From positions 166,371-230,370 of the forward strand of contig JADDOH010004260.1 in the NCBI GenBank assembly GCA_016648135.1: a stretch of 64,000 nucleotides of DNA, read 5' to 3'. Both the position numbers and the translations under genes were made by a program. The DNA comes from Agrypnia vestita (lineage: Eukaryota; Arthropoda; Insecta; Trichoptera; Phryganeidae). The notes under the pieces were generated by a model. The model was given only the letters and a program-made list of their open reading frames with translations, had not been told where the DNA came from and did not search any database. Shown here piece after piece: positions 21,357 through 31,189 of the stretch (within the stretch, counting starts at the first letter, position 1; each line of letters starts with the position of its first letter).

Positions 21357-23548
21357 ATGTTTGGGATGGGATGGGATAATGGGGGATGGAGAATATGCAA
21401 TACATATTTCCCACATAACATGCAGCATAAATACACATTTGAAAACACAAGGGGAGATAAATCCGTAATCGACTACATAATAACGAATAGAAATATCCAT
21501 CCCTCTACAATAAATGATGTCAGAGTACTATCCTCGGCAAATATAGGTTCCGATCATCATCTAGTTCTCTGCAAAATGAAACTGAAGCGACCAAAGAGAA
21601 GACGCAAGGAACCTAAATACATCTCAAAACTCAATCTACAATCAATGGAGAATGACAGCACAAGAGGACTTTATGTCAACAGAGTGACCGATAAAATTAA
21701 TCAAAATGGGGTGACCGAAAGTGACAGCGTAGAAGATGCTTGGCAAAAGATTAAAACCAACATCAACAATGCTGCAGATGAGGCCCTAGGAAGAAAAAGA
21801 GTAAATGTGAATGCTGAACCAAATAAGAGACCATGGTATAATGAGAATGTAAAAAACCTAGCAAGGGAAAAGAGGGATAGTTATCTGATGTATAGAAGCA
21901 ACCCCACATCAGAAGAATACAGAAAGTATAAATCCGTACTAAACAGGGTCAATGCTGAAATAGATAAAATAAAGAAGGAATACTGGCTAAAATTTACCAG
22001 AGACATGGAGAGAGATCTTTACGGAGCACAGCGAAGGGTATGGAACATGCTTAGAAAACAAAAAAAGCCTATAAATGAATACATACAAACAAATAAAATA
22101 TCTATAACTGAGTGGGAAAACTATTTTAAAAACTTGCTTGGGAGTGCTAACCAAGCGAGAACTATCACGCTGGACGATGGCCATGACGAAGGATCAAACG
22201 TGATCCTGAGCAATAACGAAGTGATTTCAGCCATAAAGAAGTTAAAAAATAGAAAATCTCCCGGAATAGATGAAATCCCAAACGAACTCATAAAATATGG
22301 AGGCATAAAGGTAGCGAAAGAATTAAATAAACTTTTCAACAAAATCTTAGAGCAATCTGAAATACCAAACGAATGGAAACTGAGTATCACCATCCCTATT
22401 TTTAAGAAAGGCTCCAAAACAAACCCGGAAAATTATAGAGGAATATCCCTTTTATGCGCATCGCAAAAACTCTTCACAAGCATTGTAAAAACAAAACTGG
22501 AGAACATAATTCAAAATTGTGATGAACAGCAAGGTTTCAGAAAAAACCGGTCTACCACTGACGCAATATTCGTGGTAAGACAAGTAAGGGAAAAATCCAT
22601 TGAATATAATAAACCGGCGTATATGTGTTTTGTTGACCTCACAAAAGCCTTTGACAGAGTGCTTCTAGAAGATGTTATAGATATCCTAACGGAAAAAGAT
22701 GTACCACTACCCATCATCAAGGCTATTCATAACTTGAATACTAACAACAAAATGCGCATAAAAGTAAACAATGATCTATCGAAAGAAATCCCAGCCGCAG
22801 TAGGCATCAGACAGGGAGATAGCTTGAGCCCCTTCTTATTCAACATCATCATGGATAAGCTAATAGAAGATGTCAAAACAATGAATCTAGGCTAGAACAT
22901 GGGAGACAAACAGATAGATATAATATGCTAAGCTGATGATGCGGTATTAATAGCCAACTCCGAAGACGATCTTCAAAAACTTCTGCACAAATTCCATATA
23001 TCTTCACAAAGATTCAACATGAAAATCTCCGTAGCTAAGACTAAGAGCATGGTAACATCGAAACTGCCAATACCATGCGAGCTTGCAATTGACGATAAAA
23101 TAATAGAGCAAGTAACGAGCTTCAAGTACTTGGGTGTCGAGATATCCAGCAGTAACGACCTCTACGAAGAAGTAAGAGAGCAAGCAAACAAAGCCGCAAC
23201 TATTGCTGGATGCTTGAGAAATGCTGTCTGGAGAAACGAACATATGCTCAAGGAGAGCAAAGTGAAGATATACAAGACCTGTGTCCGCCCAATCATGACG
23301 TACGGTATCGAGACAAGGGCTGACACTACCAGAACAAAGATGAAGACTCTCCGACCCATTGCGGGACTGACAATCCGAGACCGAGTGAGGATTCCGAAAT
23401 ACGAAGGACCTGTGACGTCGAGGATATTGTCCGATGGGGAAGATCTAGAAGACGTTACTGGAGAGATCATGTGGAGAGAGCTTGTACTGAGAAAGTAGTG
23501 AGCATAGCAGCGAACAAGCTGCCGTCTGGTACCAGACTCCCAGTGTAA
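21357..23548 (+). pseudogene. Non-LTR retrotransposon, AP endonuclease end plus reverse transcriptase
   Basis: The frame opens inside an endonuclease domain (SVIDYIITNRNIHPSTINDV, GSDHHLV) and is 5'-truncated. RT motifs follow in order: KSPGIDEIPNELIKYGG (residue about 300), NYRGISLL, QQGFRKNRSTTDAI, the catalytic FVDLTKAFDR (about 425), GIRQGDSLSPFLFN (about 483), then FKYLGVEISSS and YKTCVRPIMTYGIE. Two stops lie in frame, TAG 22893-22895 and TAA 22929-22931. The second replaces the first residue of the YADD box, directly before ADD. A frameshift near 23385 moves reading to DIVRWGRSRRRYWRDHVERA, ending at TAA 23546-23548. Autonomous APE-type LINE; clade not resolved (RTE- or Jockey-like). 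Confidence 0.9.
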
Positions 23549-23850
23549 CGTACCTACCTGCACACCTAAGCTAAATACCTATCTATAAAGTTTAATAATA
23601 TAAGTTTTACGAAAAGCCCAAAGCTTGAGACTTTAAGCTACCGAATTGAGCTTTATTACGGCTTTTGAGACTTTTAAGCACACACTTTATGCTTTAAGCT
23701 ACTAGATGAAAACTTAAGTCGAACTTAGAACTTCGGAAGTATATTTACATGAAAGCTAATATTTTTTTTTTTGTTAAGAATTTATATTTTCAAAATTGGC
23801 CAGTCGTGATCTATCTAGTGGTTAGGAAAATTCCCCCTCCGTTGTGTCCG
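23549..23850. other. LINE 3' flank with AAGCTT/TTTAAGCT-rich patch
   Basis: Bases 23605-23725 contain repeated short words of the form AAGCTT, CTTTAAGCT and GAGACTTT, giving a locally self-similar patch. It may be the LINE 3' untranslated region; there is no coding sequence. Confidence 0.4.
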
Positions 23851-24699
23851 TAGCTATCCAAAATTCTTTTGATACGTGGTGAAATTCGTATTCTTATTAA
23901 CGCGACTAGACTAATATAGAACGAATTCTTACCTAACTATGGAAATAACAAACGCACGTAACTAATCCGTACTCGTAAATAACATAACGGATTTATTTAC
24001 TAAAGATGATAGATCGCCTAACCGTTATCGACTCGAAATTCACGTACAATCTTCGAACACTTATAGACGAAATGCCAGAGACATAAAACATATTTCCGAA
24101 ATTACTTTGGCCCTTCTAGAAACCGTTACAGAATTCTACAGTTTCGCCTATACGAGAGACAGCCGATATCGTCCACGTCCTGAGTCGGCCTAAAAGCCAA
24201 CTATATGCGGCGTAGCTGAGGAATAAACGCTAGTAGCAAAACTTCCTTACATAGTACAGTCATAACTATAATACCACCGTGTTTAAAATACTGAAATATA
24301 AAACAATACAATCGTTGCCAAGTTAACGGCATACGCTAAAGATTCCGCCCGCCTTGATTATCAATACCTCATAATAGCAGCTTAGAACAGTGTTAGCGCA
24401 ACCACACGCGGTACCCATTTACGACAGATTTACAAGATATAATAGCATACGTTATATTCAAAACACAAGTAAGAAACCTACCGATAGCGCGTCCCACGTT
24501 GTCCAATCTGCTCAATCTGTTCATAGTACATAGTAGGGGAAGACAAACATATATATATTCACAACTAGGCGCAACAGAGGCTCAGGGCAAGCTTTGTCTG
24601 ACATTATCACAGCCCGAGATTCTAAGGGAATGGAAGATACGATTTGTAAGTGAAATTTAAGAAGTGTCTAACCACTTCTGTTCAAACGTGGATTCTAGA

Positions 24700-24760
24700 T
24701 GCCCCCCCCCCCTGTAGGGGGGAGGGGGATGCGGCCCCAGAGCATCGCCGCATCCGGTGG
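24700..24760. repeat. C-run/G-run palindromic patch
   Basis: A run of about twelve C (24712) is followed after CTGTA by GGGGGGAGGGGG, then GCGGCC. The runs can pair as a hairpin or form other G-rich structures. Such runs are unusual here; the only other long one seen is a C-run at 62416. Confidence 0.7.
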
Positions 24761-24786
24761 TTAACTCCTGTTTAGACATAACCTCC

Positions 24787-25574
24787 CACACTAAGCTGCA
24801 GACCAAGATCAAGCCGAGACTCTATTGCTCCTGCTGGAATCCCCCGAAGTCCTCGCTTCCCGGCGACAAACATATCAGGAAGAAATCCCGCGTCTGATAT
24901 TAAGGTTTGTATATTATCCCGCGGGGCAGTCAAATTGACTGGTGTATAATGATGAGGATCCCACGTTGCGGCTACATGAGCCGGATTATTATGATGTTTA
25001 CTGCTGATTAAAGGGCTGAATGAACTAACTGGGTGACTGGAAAAGACTCTTCCTTGAGCGCGTCAGTCAGAGCCATCTTAGCATCGCCAATTATAGTTGA
25101 TGTGATTGATCCCACGGTGTAGTCTTATTGACTAGAGGTATTAAATGATGGTAAAACAACATGATTATTACAGTTGATTGTGTAATTCCTGATATGTTTC
25201 TCGCTGGCCGGGAAAGGAGAACCCCGAAGGTCTCTGTATACAGCAAGTTAGAAAAGGTGGTGAATAATGAGTATGATGGTGTTAGTAATGTCCTCGCGCA
25301 GTGTATAGATTATTAAATTGCTTCCTGCTTCTCATAGTCGCTCGTCCATGCGGAACGCCCTGTCTCGTACGTTGATGAGGTCCCGAACGAAGGTTTCGAT
25401 TGAGGTACGGCTACCTGAGTCTTTTAGCTGACATTCATGAACATTCATATCCGGAATTCGAGCTCGTCGGGCCAAGGGGAGTGAAAGAACGTAGGGGCTT
25501 CTTCCCTCCGGCTGTGTTTGAGGCACGACGCTCTGGTCCGATTCGAAATGCTTCACCTTTGCTTGACTGAACAC
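24787..25574 (-). pseudogene. Degenerate open frames, unknown protein
   Basis: On the minus strand a frame starts at ATG 25574 and contains SIETFVRDLINVRDRAFRMD before a stop at 25332. Further left a frame reads DYTVGSITSTIIGDAKMALT, DALKEESFPVTQLVHSAL. Another reads HVAATWDPHHYTPVNLTAPR and DAGFLPDMFVAGKRGLRG, closing with LQLSVGGYV and a stop near 24787. The frames are joined only by stops or shifts. The family was not recognised; a retroelement gag or another structural protein is one possibility. Chance open frames cannot be excluded. Confidence 0.25.
24836..25240. repeat. Imperfect inverted repeat, about 45-bp arms
   Basis: CGCTTCCCGGCGACAAACAT followed by ATCAGGAA at about 24853-24891 resembles the inverse of TTCCTGATATGTTTCTCGCT plus GGCCGGGAAAGGAG at about 25186-25220. 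The arms are about 300 bases apart. Origin unclear. Confidence 0.45.
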
Positions 25575-26261
25575 ATTTTAACTGTGTGGAGGCTTTGCGC
25601 AATTCTACTTAGACCCACCCAGAGTGTCCCCGCAGTCCCGTTCATCCCCTGGATCGAGAACACGCACCCCGTCATTTGATCCCAGTTACATACAACTATC
25701 TGTATCGCGAGTGTATCTCTTCTTCAATCCCCTTCACTATTCCATTTATACAACAATCACGTGACTAACCTCGAGAGTCTAGCACCGGTAATAAGATCTC
25801 ATTATGCTACGTTGGAAGTTAACATTGCATAACCGGACGAAATGCCTATTTCCCGCGATCATATTCAATTTGTAAAACGCAATAATATGTATTTATATAT
25901 GTTAGTAAAACGTTTGAAATGCAGAATGCACGTATGATGACCTCGCTTCTATCCTAAAGATAATTAAGATATAATCCCGACGTTACGTCCCGACATCAGT
26001 ACTAATTTGTTTCCGCGTCCGTTACCGTCGAACTCTGAACCCACGTAATGAAATGAATAGTGACCATGTGACAATGACAAATTATATAGCACGAACATTC
26101 CATTTGTTACACATAAGAAAACATCAGGAATAAATAATATTAAAGGTTCTTATCTTAGTTCTGTAGTTGGTCTGCTTCCGAGATGGCATCCAGATCCGAA
26201 GTCATATAACGGGTCCTCTCCAAAATTGGGCAATTACCAACGCCTGTGTAGCCCTTATTTC
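25575..26261. other. Unique-looking DNA, no gene recognised
   Basis: Balanced-composition sequence between the degenerate frames and the tandem arrays. A 63-codon minus frame at 26155-26346 runs into the first repeat and is not supported. Confidence 0.4.
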
Positions 26262-27076
26262 CCTTGTATATATATTTTAATATCAGCGCCTGTAAAACTG
26301 TATTAGATCCTAGAAACAAGAAAACTATTCCCTCTACGCCGAGCACATGCAGAACATAAACCCCCTCAATCTAGTTCATCCACGGTTAAGAAAAAAGGCG
26401 AAAGAATAGTAATAGTAAAAGGTCCCAACAGAAGTTGAAGTTCTCTGTAAACTGTCCATATCCTATAGTAGCGCCTGTGTTTTCCAATAACAACCTTCCA
26501 GTCATGTATTTAACATAACGTCCTCCTTGTGTGTATGTGTGCTGCAATATCTGTCATCCAGTTAGTGATTCCCAAAATAGTGTTTTCCTTGTATATATAT
26601 ATATATTTCAATATCAGCATCTGTAAAACTGTATTAGATCCTAGAAACAAGAAAACTATTCCCTCTACGCCGAGCACATACAGGACATAAACCCCTTAAA
26701 ACTAGTTCATCTACGCCGTACAATGATATCACATGCAGACATGACCAATATAATTACAAATATGCTTGCGTCCCGCCGACTGGACGCCTGTGTTTTCCAA
26801 TAACAACTTTCCAGTCATGTATTTAACATAACGTCCTCCTTGTGTGTATGTGTGCTTCAATATCTTCCATCCAGTTAATGGTTCCCAAAATAGTGTTTTC
26901 CTTGTATATATATTTCAATATCAGCACCTGTAAACCTGTATTAGATCCTAGAAACAAGAAAACTATTCCCTCTACGCCAAGCACATACAGAACATAAGCC
27001 CTTTCAAACTAGTTCATCTACGCCGTATAGTGATATCACAAGCAGACATAAACAATACAATTACAAGTATGCTTGC
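26262..27076. repeat. Tandem repeat, unit about 313-327 bp
   Basis: TTAGATCCTAGAAACAAGAA, AACTATTCCCTCTACGCC, ACTAGTTCATC and similar words occur at 26.27, 26.60 and 26.91 kb. The block GTGTTTTCCAATAACAAC...CCTCCTTGTGTGTATGTG occurs at 26479 and 26792 (313 bp apart). This gives about 2.5 units with some truncation of the first. Confidence 0.9.
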
Positions 27077-27300
27077 GTTCTCCCCCACCTTGGTGGAAAT
27101 ATTCGCATTCGTATTCACCGAATAGTAGGCCTGATATTCGTATTCATGAAGGTAGTATTCGTTGCATCAAGGTTATTATATTTACAAATATGTTCAAGTT
27201 CCCCCCCCCACCTTGGTGGAAATATTCGCGTTCGTATTCACCGAATAGTAAGCCTGATATTCGTATTCGTGAAGGTAGTATTCGTTGCATCACTCTCAAT
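27077..27300. repeat. Tandem repeat, unit about 121 bp, two copies
   Basis: CACCTTGGTGGAAATATTCG, GTATTCACCGAATAGTA and GGTAGTATTCGTTGCATCA appear twice, about 121 bases apart, and the last part recurs at about 27590-27635. The repeats happen to be open in one frame, which gives an 80-codon frame with an internal duplication; this is a by-product of the repeat. Confidence 0.9.
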
Positions 27301-28150
27301 AATAAAATCATATAGATAAATAATTACGGTAACTCATAAAAATATGATATTACTTATATTAAACGAACAAAGCAAAACAATCTGTCATATAAGTAAATAA
27401 CGTGATCACGGAAGACCGAAGGTTAACTACCCCTGAACAAACCGCGAACTGCCCACAATAATGGAAAATGTTGTAGAAAACATTTCAAATATCTAATATT
27501 GAATGAATAAAACAATGCCATATGAATAACTATCGCGATTACGGAAGGCCGAAGGTTAACCACCCTTGAACACACCGCGAACTGCCCACAGGCCTGATAT
27601 TCGTTTTCGTGGGAGTAGTATTCGTTGCATCACGGTCAATAATAAAATCATATAGATAGATAATTACGGCAACTCATAAAAATATATGATATTACTTATA
27701 TTAAACGAACAAAACTAAACAATTTGTCATATAAGTGAATAACGTGATCACGGAAGACCGAAGGTTAACTACCCCTGAACAGACCGCGATCTGCCCACAA
27801 TAATGGAAAATGTTGTAGAAAGCATTTCAAATATCTAATATTGAATGAATAAAACAATGTCATATGAATAACTATCGCGATTACGGAAGGCCGAAGGTTA
27901 ACCACCCCTGAACACACCGCGAACTGCCCACAATAGTGAAAAATGTTCTAGAAAACATTTCAAATATCTAATATTGACTGAATTAAACAATGTCATATGA
28001 AAACTATCACGGCTACGGAAGACCGAAGGTTGATCTGATCTAACCGTAAATGACCCACAATAATGGAATATGTTGTAAAAAAAACATTTCAAATATCTAA
28101 TATTGAATGAATAAAAACAATGTCATATGAATAACTATCGCAATTAAGGA
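27300..28150. repeat. Higher-order tandem repeat, 342-bp unit with 133-bp subunits
   Basis: GGAAGNCCGAAGGTTAAC followed by CCCCTGAACA and CGCGAACTGCCCACA starts near 27411, 27544, 27753, 27886 and 28018. Spacings are 133, 209, 133 and 132, so a 342-bp unit (133 + 209) is repeated and then a shorter unit is added. Sister 342-bp units are more alike than neighbouring subunits, the mark of amplification of a composite unit. Confidence 0.9.
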
Positions 28151-28158
28151 ATATATAT

Positions 28159-28790
28159 ACAATTCGAAATACGTCTTTATAAGAACTTGATAGGAACAAA
28201 TCGTGTTTTCAACGATTGCCTAATGATACGCAATACAAACATGTGACGAGTTCAAATAAACCACACATTCATGTTTTAATAAAATAAATATAAAATCCAG
28301 ATGCATTTTTAAAATATATTATTTGTAGGGAATTCCTCGTACGATTTGTATTTATATCACGCTTACAATCGTGATATCAAAACACATAATTAAATTCTCG
28401 TACTAATTGAAACAAGATCAGACAAGCAATCGCGATATTGACTACGCACAGCTCCTTCGAATACAGCCCGATAGTAAAATAATTAACCTCAATAGAAAAC
28501 ATAAATGTGTTCCCCAGCTGAAGACCGGCCGCATCTAAATTAACTATCTCTATACAACATGTACAATTCGAAATACGTTTTATAAGAACTTGATAGGAAT
28601 AAATTGTGTTTAGAACGATTGCCCAATGACGCAATACAAACATGTAACGAGTTCAAATAAACCACACAATCATGTTTTAATAAAACAAATACAAAATCCA
28701 GATGCATTTTCAAAATATATTATTTGGAGGGAATTCCTCGTACGATTTGAATCTATATCACGCTTACAATCGTGATATCAAAACCACATA
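28159..28790. repeat. Tandem repeat, unit about 404 bp, two partial copies
   Basis: ACAATTCGAAATACG, AAGAACTTGATAGGAA, ACGAGTTCAAATAAACCAC, AAATCCAGATGCATTTT and GGGAATTCCTCGTACGATTT recur 404 bases later and in the same order, ending in a short palindrome AATCGTGATATCA. The intervening DNA is not repeated. Confidence 0.9.
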
Positions 28791-29420
28791 AATACTCCGA
28801 ATTATCCCCAAGATAACACAAATCATATAGAAATCCGTGTATTCAATCGCCAGTATAGATAACAAAGCATTCTTTTGCATAAGGATACATCCGCCCTGAA
28901 GAATCTCTCGTACATTCCGAACCTCGCGACATTGAATATACATAATTATTCTGAATTTTAAATCCCACAAACAAACACGAAACACCCTTCGTCAGTAAAA
29001 TATTCCATTTTAAAGCCTTTATATCTTTGGTAATATATGAATATCAAATTTAAATGATTTTTCATATGAACAGCGACAGAATTATATATTTCATAAGCGT
29101 TATGCAATAATTCACCCGCTGGAATTATCACAGTCGCAATATCACGATTTCTTGTATATTAAAATCTGAAGCGCGTATAGTAATAATTATCCCTAGGCCC
29201 AAATTACGTAACAAAACAATCCACAACATGTATCAATATTTGTTACGATCCAGAAAGTTCTAAATTGAATACACGAAAAGGGCAATAGAAATAAATAATA
29301 TTGAAAATGCTTAGCTGTATCTTCGAGTGTTGCTGCCTCTGTGACTCTCTGATGGTATTTCGGTCCTCTCTCCACAAGAGCCTCCGGCCAACGTTAATGC
29401 TGAAGAAAGAAGAGAGATCC
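28791..29420. other. DNA between satellites and promoter-like cluster
   Basis: No repeat or gene was recognised. If the cluster at 29430-29556 is a promoter, this would be the start of its transcript on the minus strand. Confidence 0.35.
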
Positions 29421-29429
29421 TCGAATTTG

Positions 29430-29556
29430 TATGGCTTATATAGTCTATATTTCTCGCCATTTTTGACTCCAACCGACGTGTAAAGGTAAAGTCTAACTCT
29501 CCGAAAGCCTCTGATTGGCCGAATTCGTTCCGCGGACAAACGTTCCTGATTGGCTC
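29430..29556 (-). promoter_or_regulatory. Promoter-like cluster: two CCAAT boxes and a TATA box
   Basis: On the minus strand, GCCAATCAG occurs twice (29547-29555 and 29511-29519), followed about 70 bases on by ACTATATAAGCC (29433-29444), a good TATA box. About 30 bases downstream is a C/T-rich stretch with TTCAGCATT, a possible initiator. The spacing fits an RNA polymerase II promoter reading left into the satellite block. It could be a retroelement LTR promoter. Confidence 0.45.
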
Positions 29557-29756
29557 GCTTCATCAGAATCATATAACATAAAGCCCGCTTTACACGCCCG
29601 CGTGCAGAAATAATAACGCTCGCCCGCACCTACTTATCCGGCAGATATTTAATTATAGAGTATTTAACGGTTTGTGAAGCTTCTCTTTACTATAAACTTT
29701 AGCAGATAGATATTTTCGTATAATTTTTCAGCAATGTCTATTTGAATAGGCCAATA

Positions 29757-29881
29757 TCGTTACACCAGGAAGACCGCATAAAAGATGGCGAGATAGCTGG
29801 ACATCTGTATCCCAGGAACAGGCTCCGAGCAATGACAGGACGCAGTCCTAGATGAAGCAGAAGAAGAAGAAGAAGAAGAAG
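29757..29881 (+). pseudogene. LINE C-terminal relic with (GAA)n tail
   Basis: The frame PGRPHKRWRDSWTSVSQEQA ends in a stop and then a run of GAA/AGA triplets. GRP.KRWRD near the end of the protein, followed by a 3' microsatellite, is typical of insect LINEs. Only about 30 codons remain. Confidence 0.5.
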
Positions 29882-30600
29882 GGATGTTTCACATTTTTTC
29901 CAGAAAATTTAAACTGTTCAACCAATTAAAACACCTATAATTTTGTTAGTCACACTTCTTTGAATGTTATATTTAATATCTATGATATTTCATTACTACG
30001 TTTTTGTTAGTACCACTGTTGGGTAGGTACTGGCTAATCTCTCATACCGCCTGTCTATTTGGGGGCCAGCAGAGTATATCAATCATCAACGTCGTTATCC
30101 GAAATGAAGTGACGTGCCCTGAGAATCGGGAGAAATATCTGTTTTAATGACATTTTAATACACCGTATCGAAAACGCTAATTATTGCCTGATGCAAGAAT
30201 GAAAGCCCCTGTTCAACACCTTCAGCCGGCCGGTTGTTACACTGGACATGTGTGAATACAGCCGCAAGTACGTGTCGAGGTGCAGTCCAATGCAACGGGC
30301 AGGAATGCACCACGACAGTTTGCGCTGGCATTCTTTTTTTAATAACTAATAAAATGTATTTTTTCAATTTATTATTTTTTTTTTTTTGAACTTGAATTTA
30401 TATATTTATCCAATCGGTTTCGAAGACAATCGTCAAGGCGATAAAAATTAATCAAAATCACAAAAATTTTACCGTTGGTAATTAAAATATTTTTTTTATA
30501 ATTTAAAAAAATAATAATACATGTAGATACATATAAAAAAATACAGTTTGAAGAAATATTACGTAAATTTAACATTAAATATAAGACATTATTACAAATA
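29882..30600. other. Intergenic DNA, nothing recognised
   Basis: Two minus frames (30155-30367 and 30372-30575) lack domains. The second lies in very A/T-rich DNA. Confidence 0.4.
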
Positions 30601-30649
30601 TATTTTTTAAATAATATAATGAACCCTTTCTTTTTACCACGATTAATGT

Positions 30650-30705
30650 ATTACAAAAATTGAACATGTTTCGGGAGAGATGCTCCCTTCTTCGGGACAA
30701 TAAAT
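30650..30705 (-). ncRNA. Hammerhead-like motif, family C variant
   Basis: On the minus strand CCGAAGA (one change from CTGANGA) is followed by the stem GGGAG/CTCCC, GAAAC, and ATGTT. The helix III sequence ACATGT is a palindrome followed by T at the cleavage position. Helix I pairing is poor, so the copy is probably inactive. Confidence 0.45.
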
Positions 30706-30903
30706 GTACTTAAACTAATTTTCAAGCCTGAGCAATTTAACTATGGTGGGAGGGAGAAAAAGGAGGTGGTTAAAAATTAAGTAAGCACAATGTCACAAAA
30801 TTAATTTGATTACATTTTTCCTAAATTGTAATATTTCTAGATTATCCTAGGTGTAAACTTATTTAGTATTTTTTTTCAAACACAGCAAAATTATTTTGTG
30901 GTG

Positions 30904-31185
30904 ACATTATAATTATAATTTACAGAAATAAACTTTGTTTACACCACTCTTTTATTGAAAAAAATTCAACATGTTTCAAAACCAATGGCTATTAATAAGT
31001 ATTAATAAGTAGGTACTTATAACATATGTAAATTTTTAACATTTTGATTATCTATACTTCGATTTTTAAATTTAATTTTGATATTATACATTTGTTATCC
31101 TGCATTGCCTTTGAAAAATGTTGAATTTTTTTTAATAAAAAAGTGGTGTAAACAAAGTTTATTTCTATAAATTATTATTAAGTTG
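30904..31185. mobile_element. Penelope-like terminal repeats in inverted pair, family C
   Basis: The left arm (30904-30988) has AGAAATAAACTTTGTTTACA, CCACT, TTCAACATGTTTCAAAACCA. The right arm (31102-31182) is its inverse: GAAAAATGTTGAATTTTTTT, AGTGGTGTAAACAAAGTTTA, TTTCTATAAATTAT. Both carry remnants of the GAAACATGTTGA hammerhead 3' half. The arms flank about 110 bases of non-coding DNA, so coding sequence has been lost. Confidence 0.6.
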
Positions 31186-31189
31186 AAAA

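Larger units (their letters stand above)
23850..29700. other. Compositionally distinct block with nested satellites
   Basis: Compared with both flanks this block has noticeably more G+C and CpG, few long A/T runs, and repeats not seen elsewhere in the window. It contains degenerate minus frames (24.8-25.6 kb), four tandem-repeat layers (26.26-28.79 kb) and a promoter-like cluster at its right edge pointing left. It has no recognised transposase, RT or integrase. It may be the 5' half of a minus-oriented LTR retroelement with a long repetitive leader, or an unknown insertion; no second LTR was found. Confidence 0.5.

Noticed and set aside
27073..27315. 80-codon frame with a repeated 40-residue half
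   Set aside because: It is the translation of two copies of a 121-bp tandem repeat, not a duplicated protein domain.
26262..28790. CRISPR array
   Set aside because: Units are 120-400 bp, spacers are not unique short sequences, and the DNA is eukaryotic.
29430..29700. Complete LTR of a minus-oriented retroelement
   Set aside because: Promoter-like signals are there, but no second copy, primer-binding site or integrase/RT was found, so an LTR could not be established.
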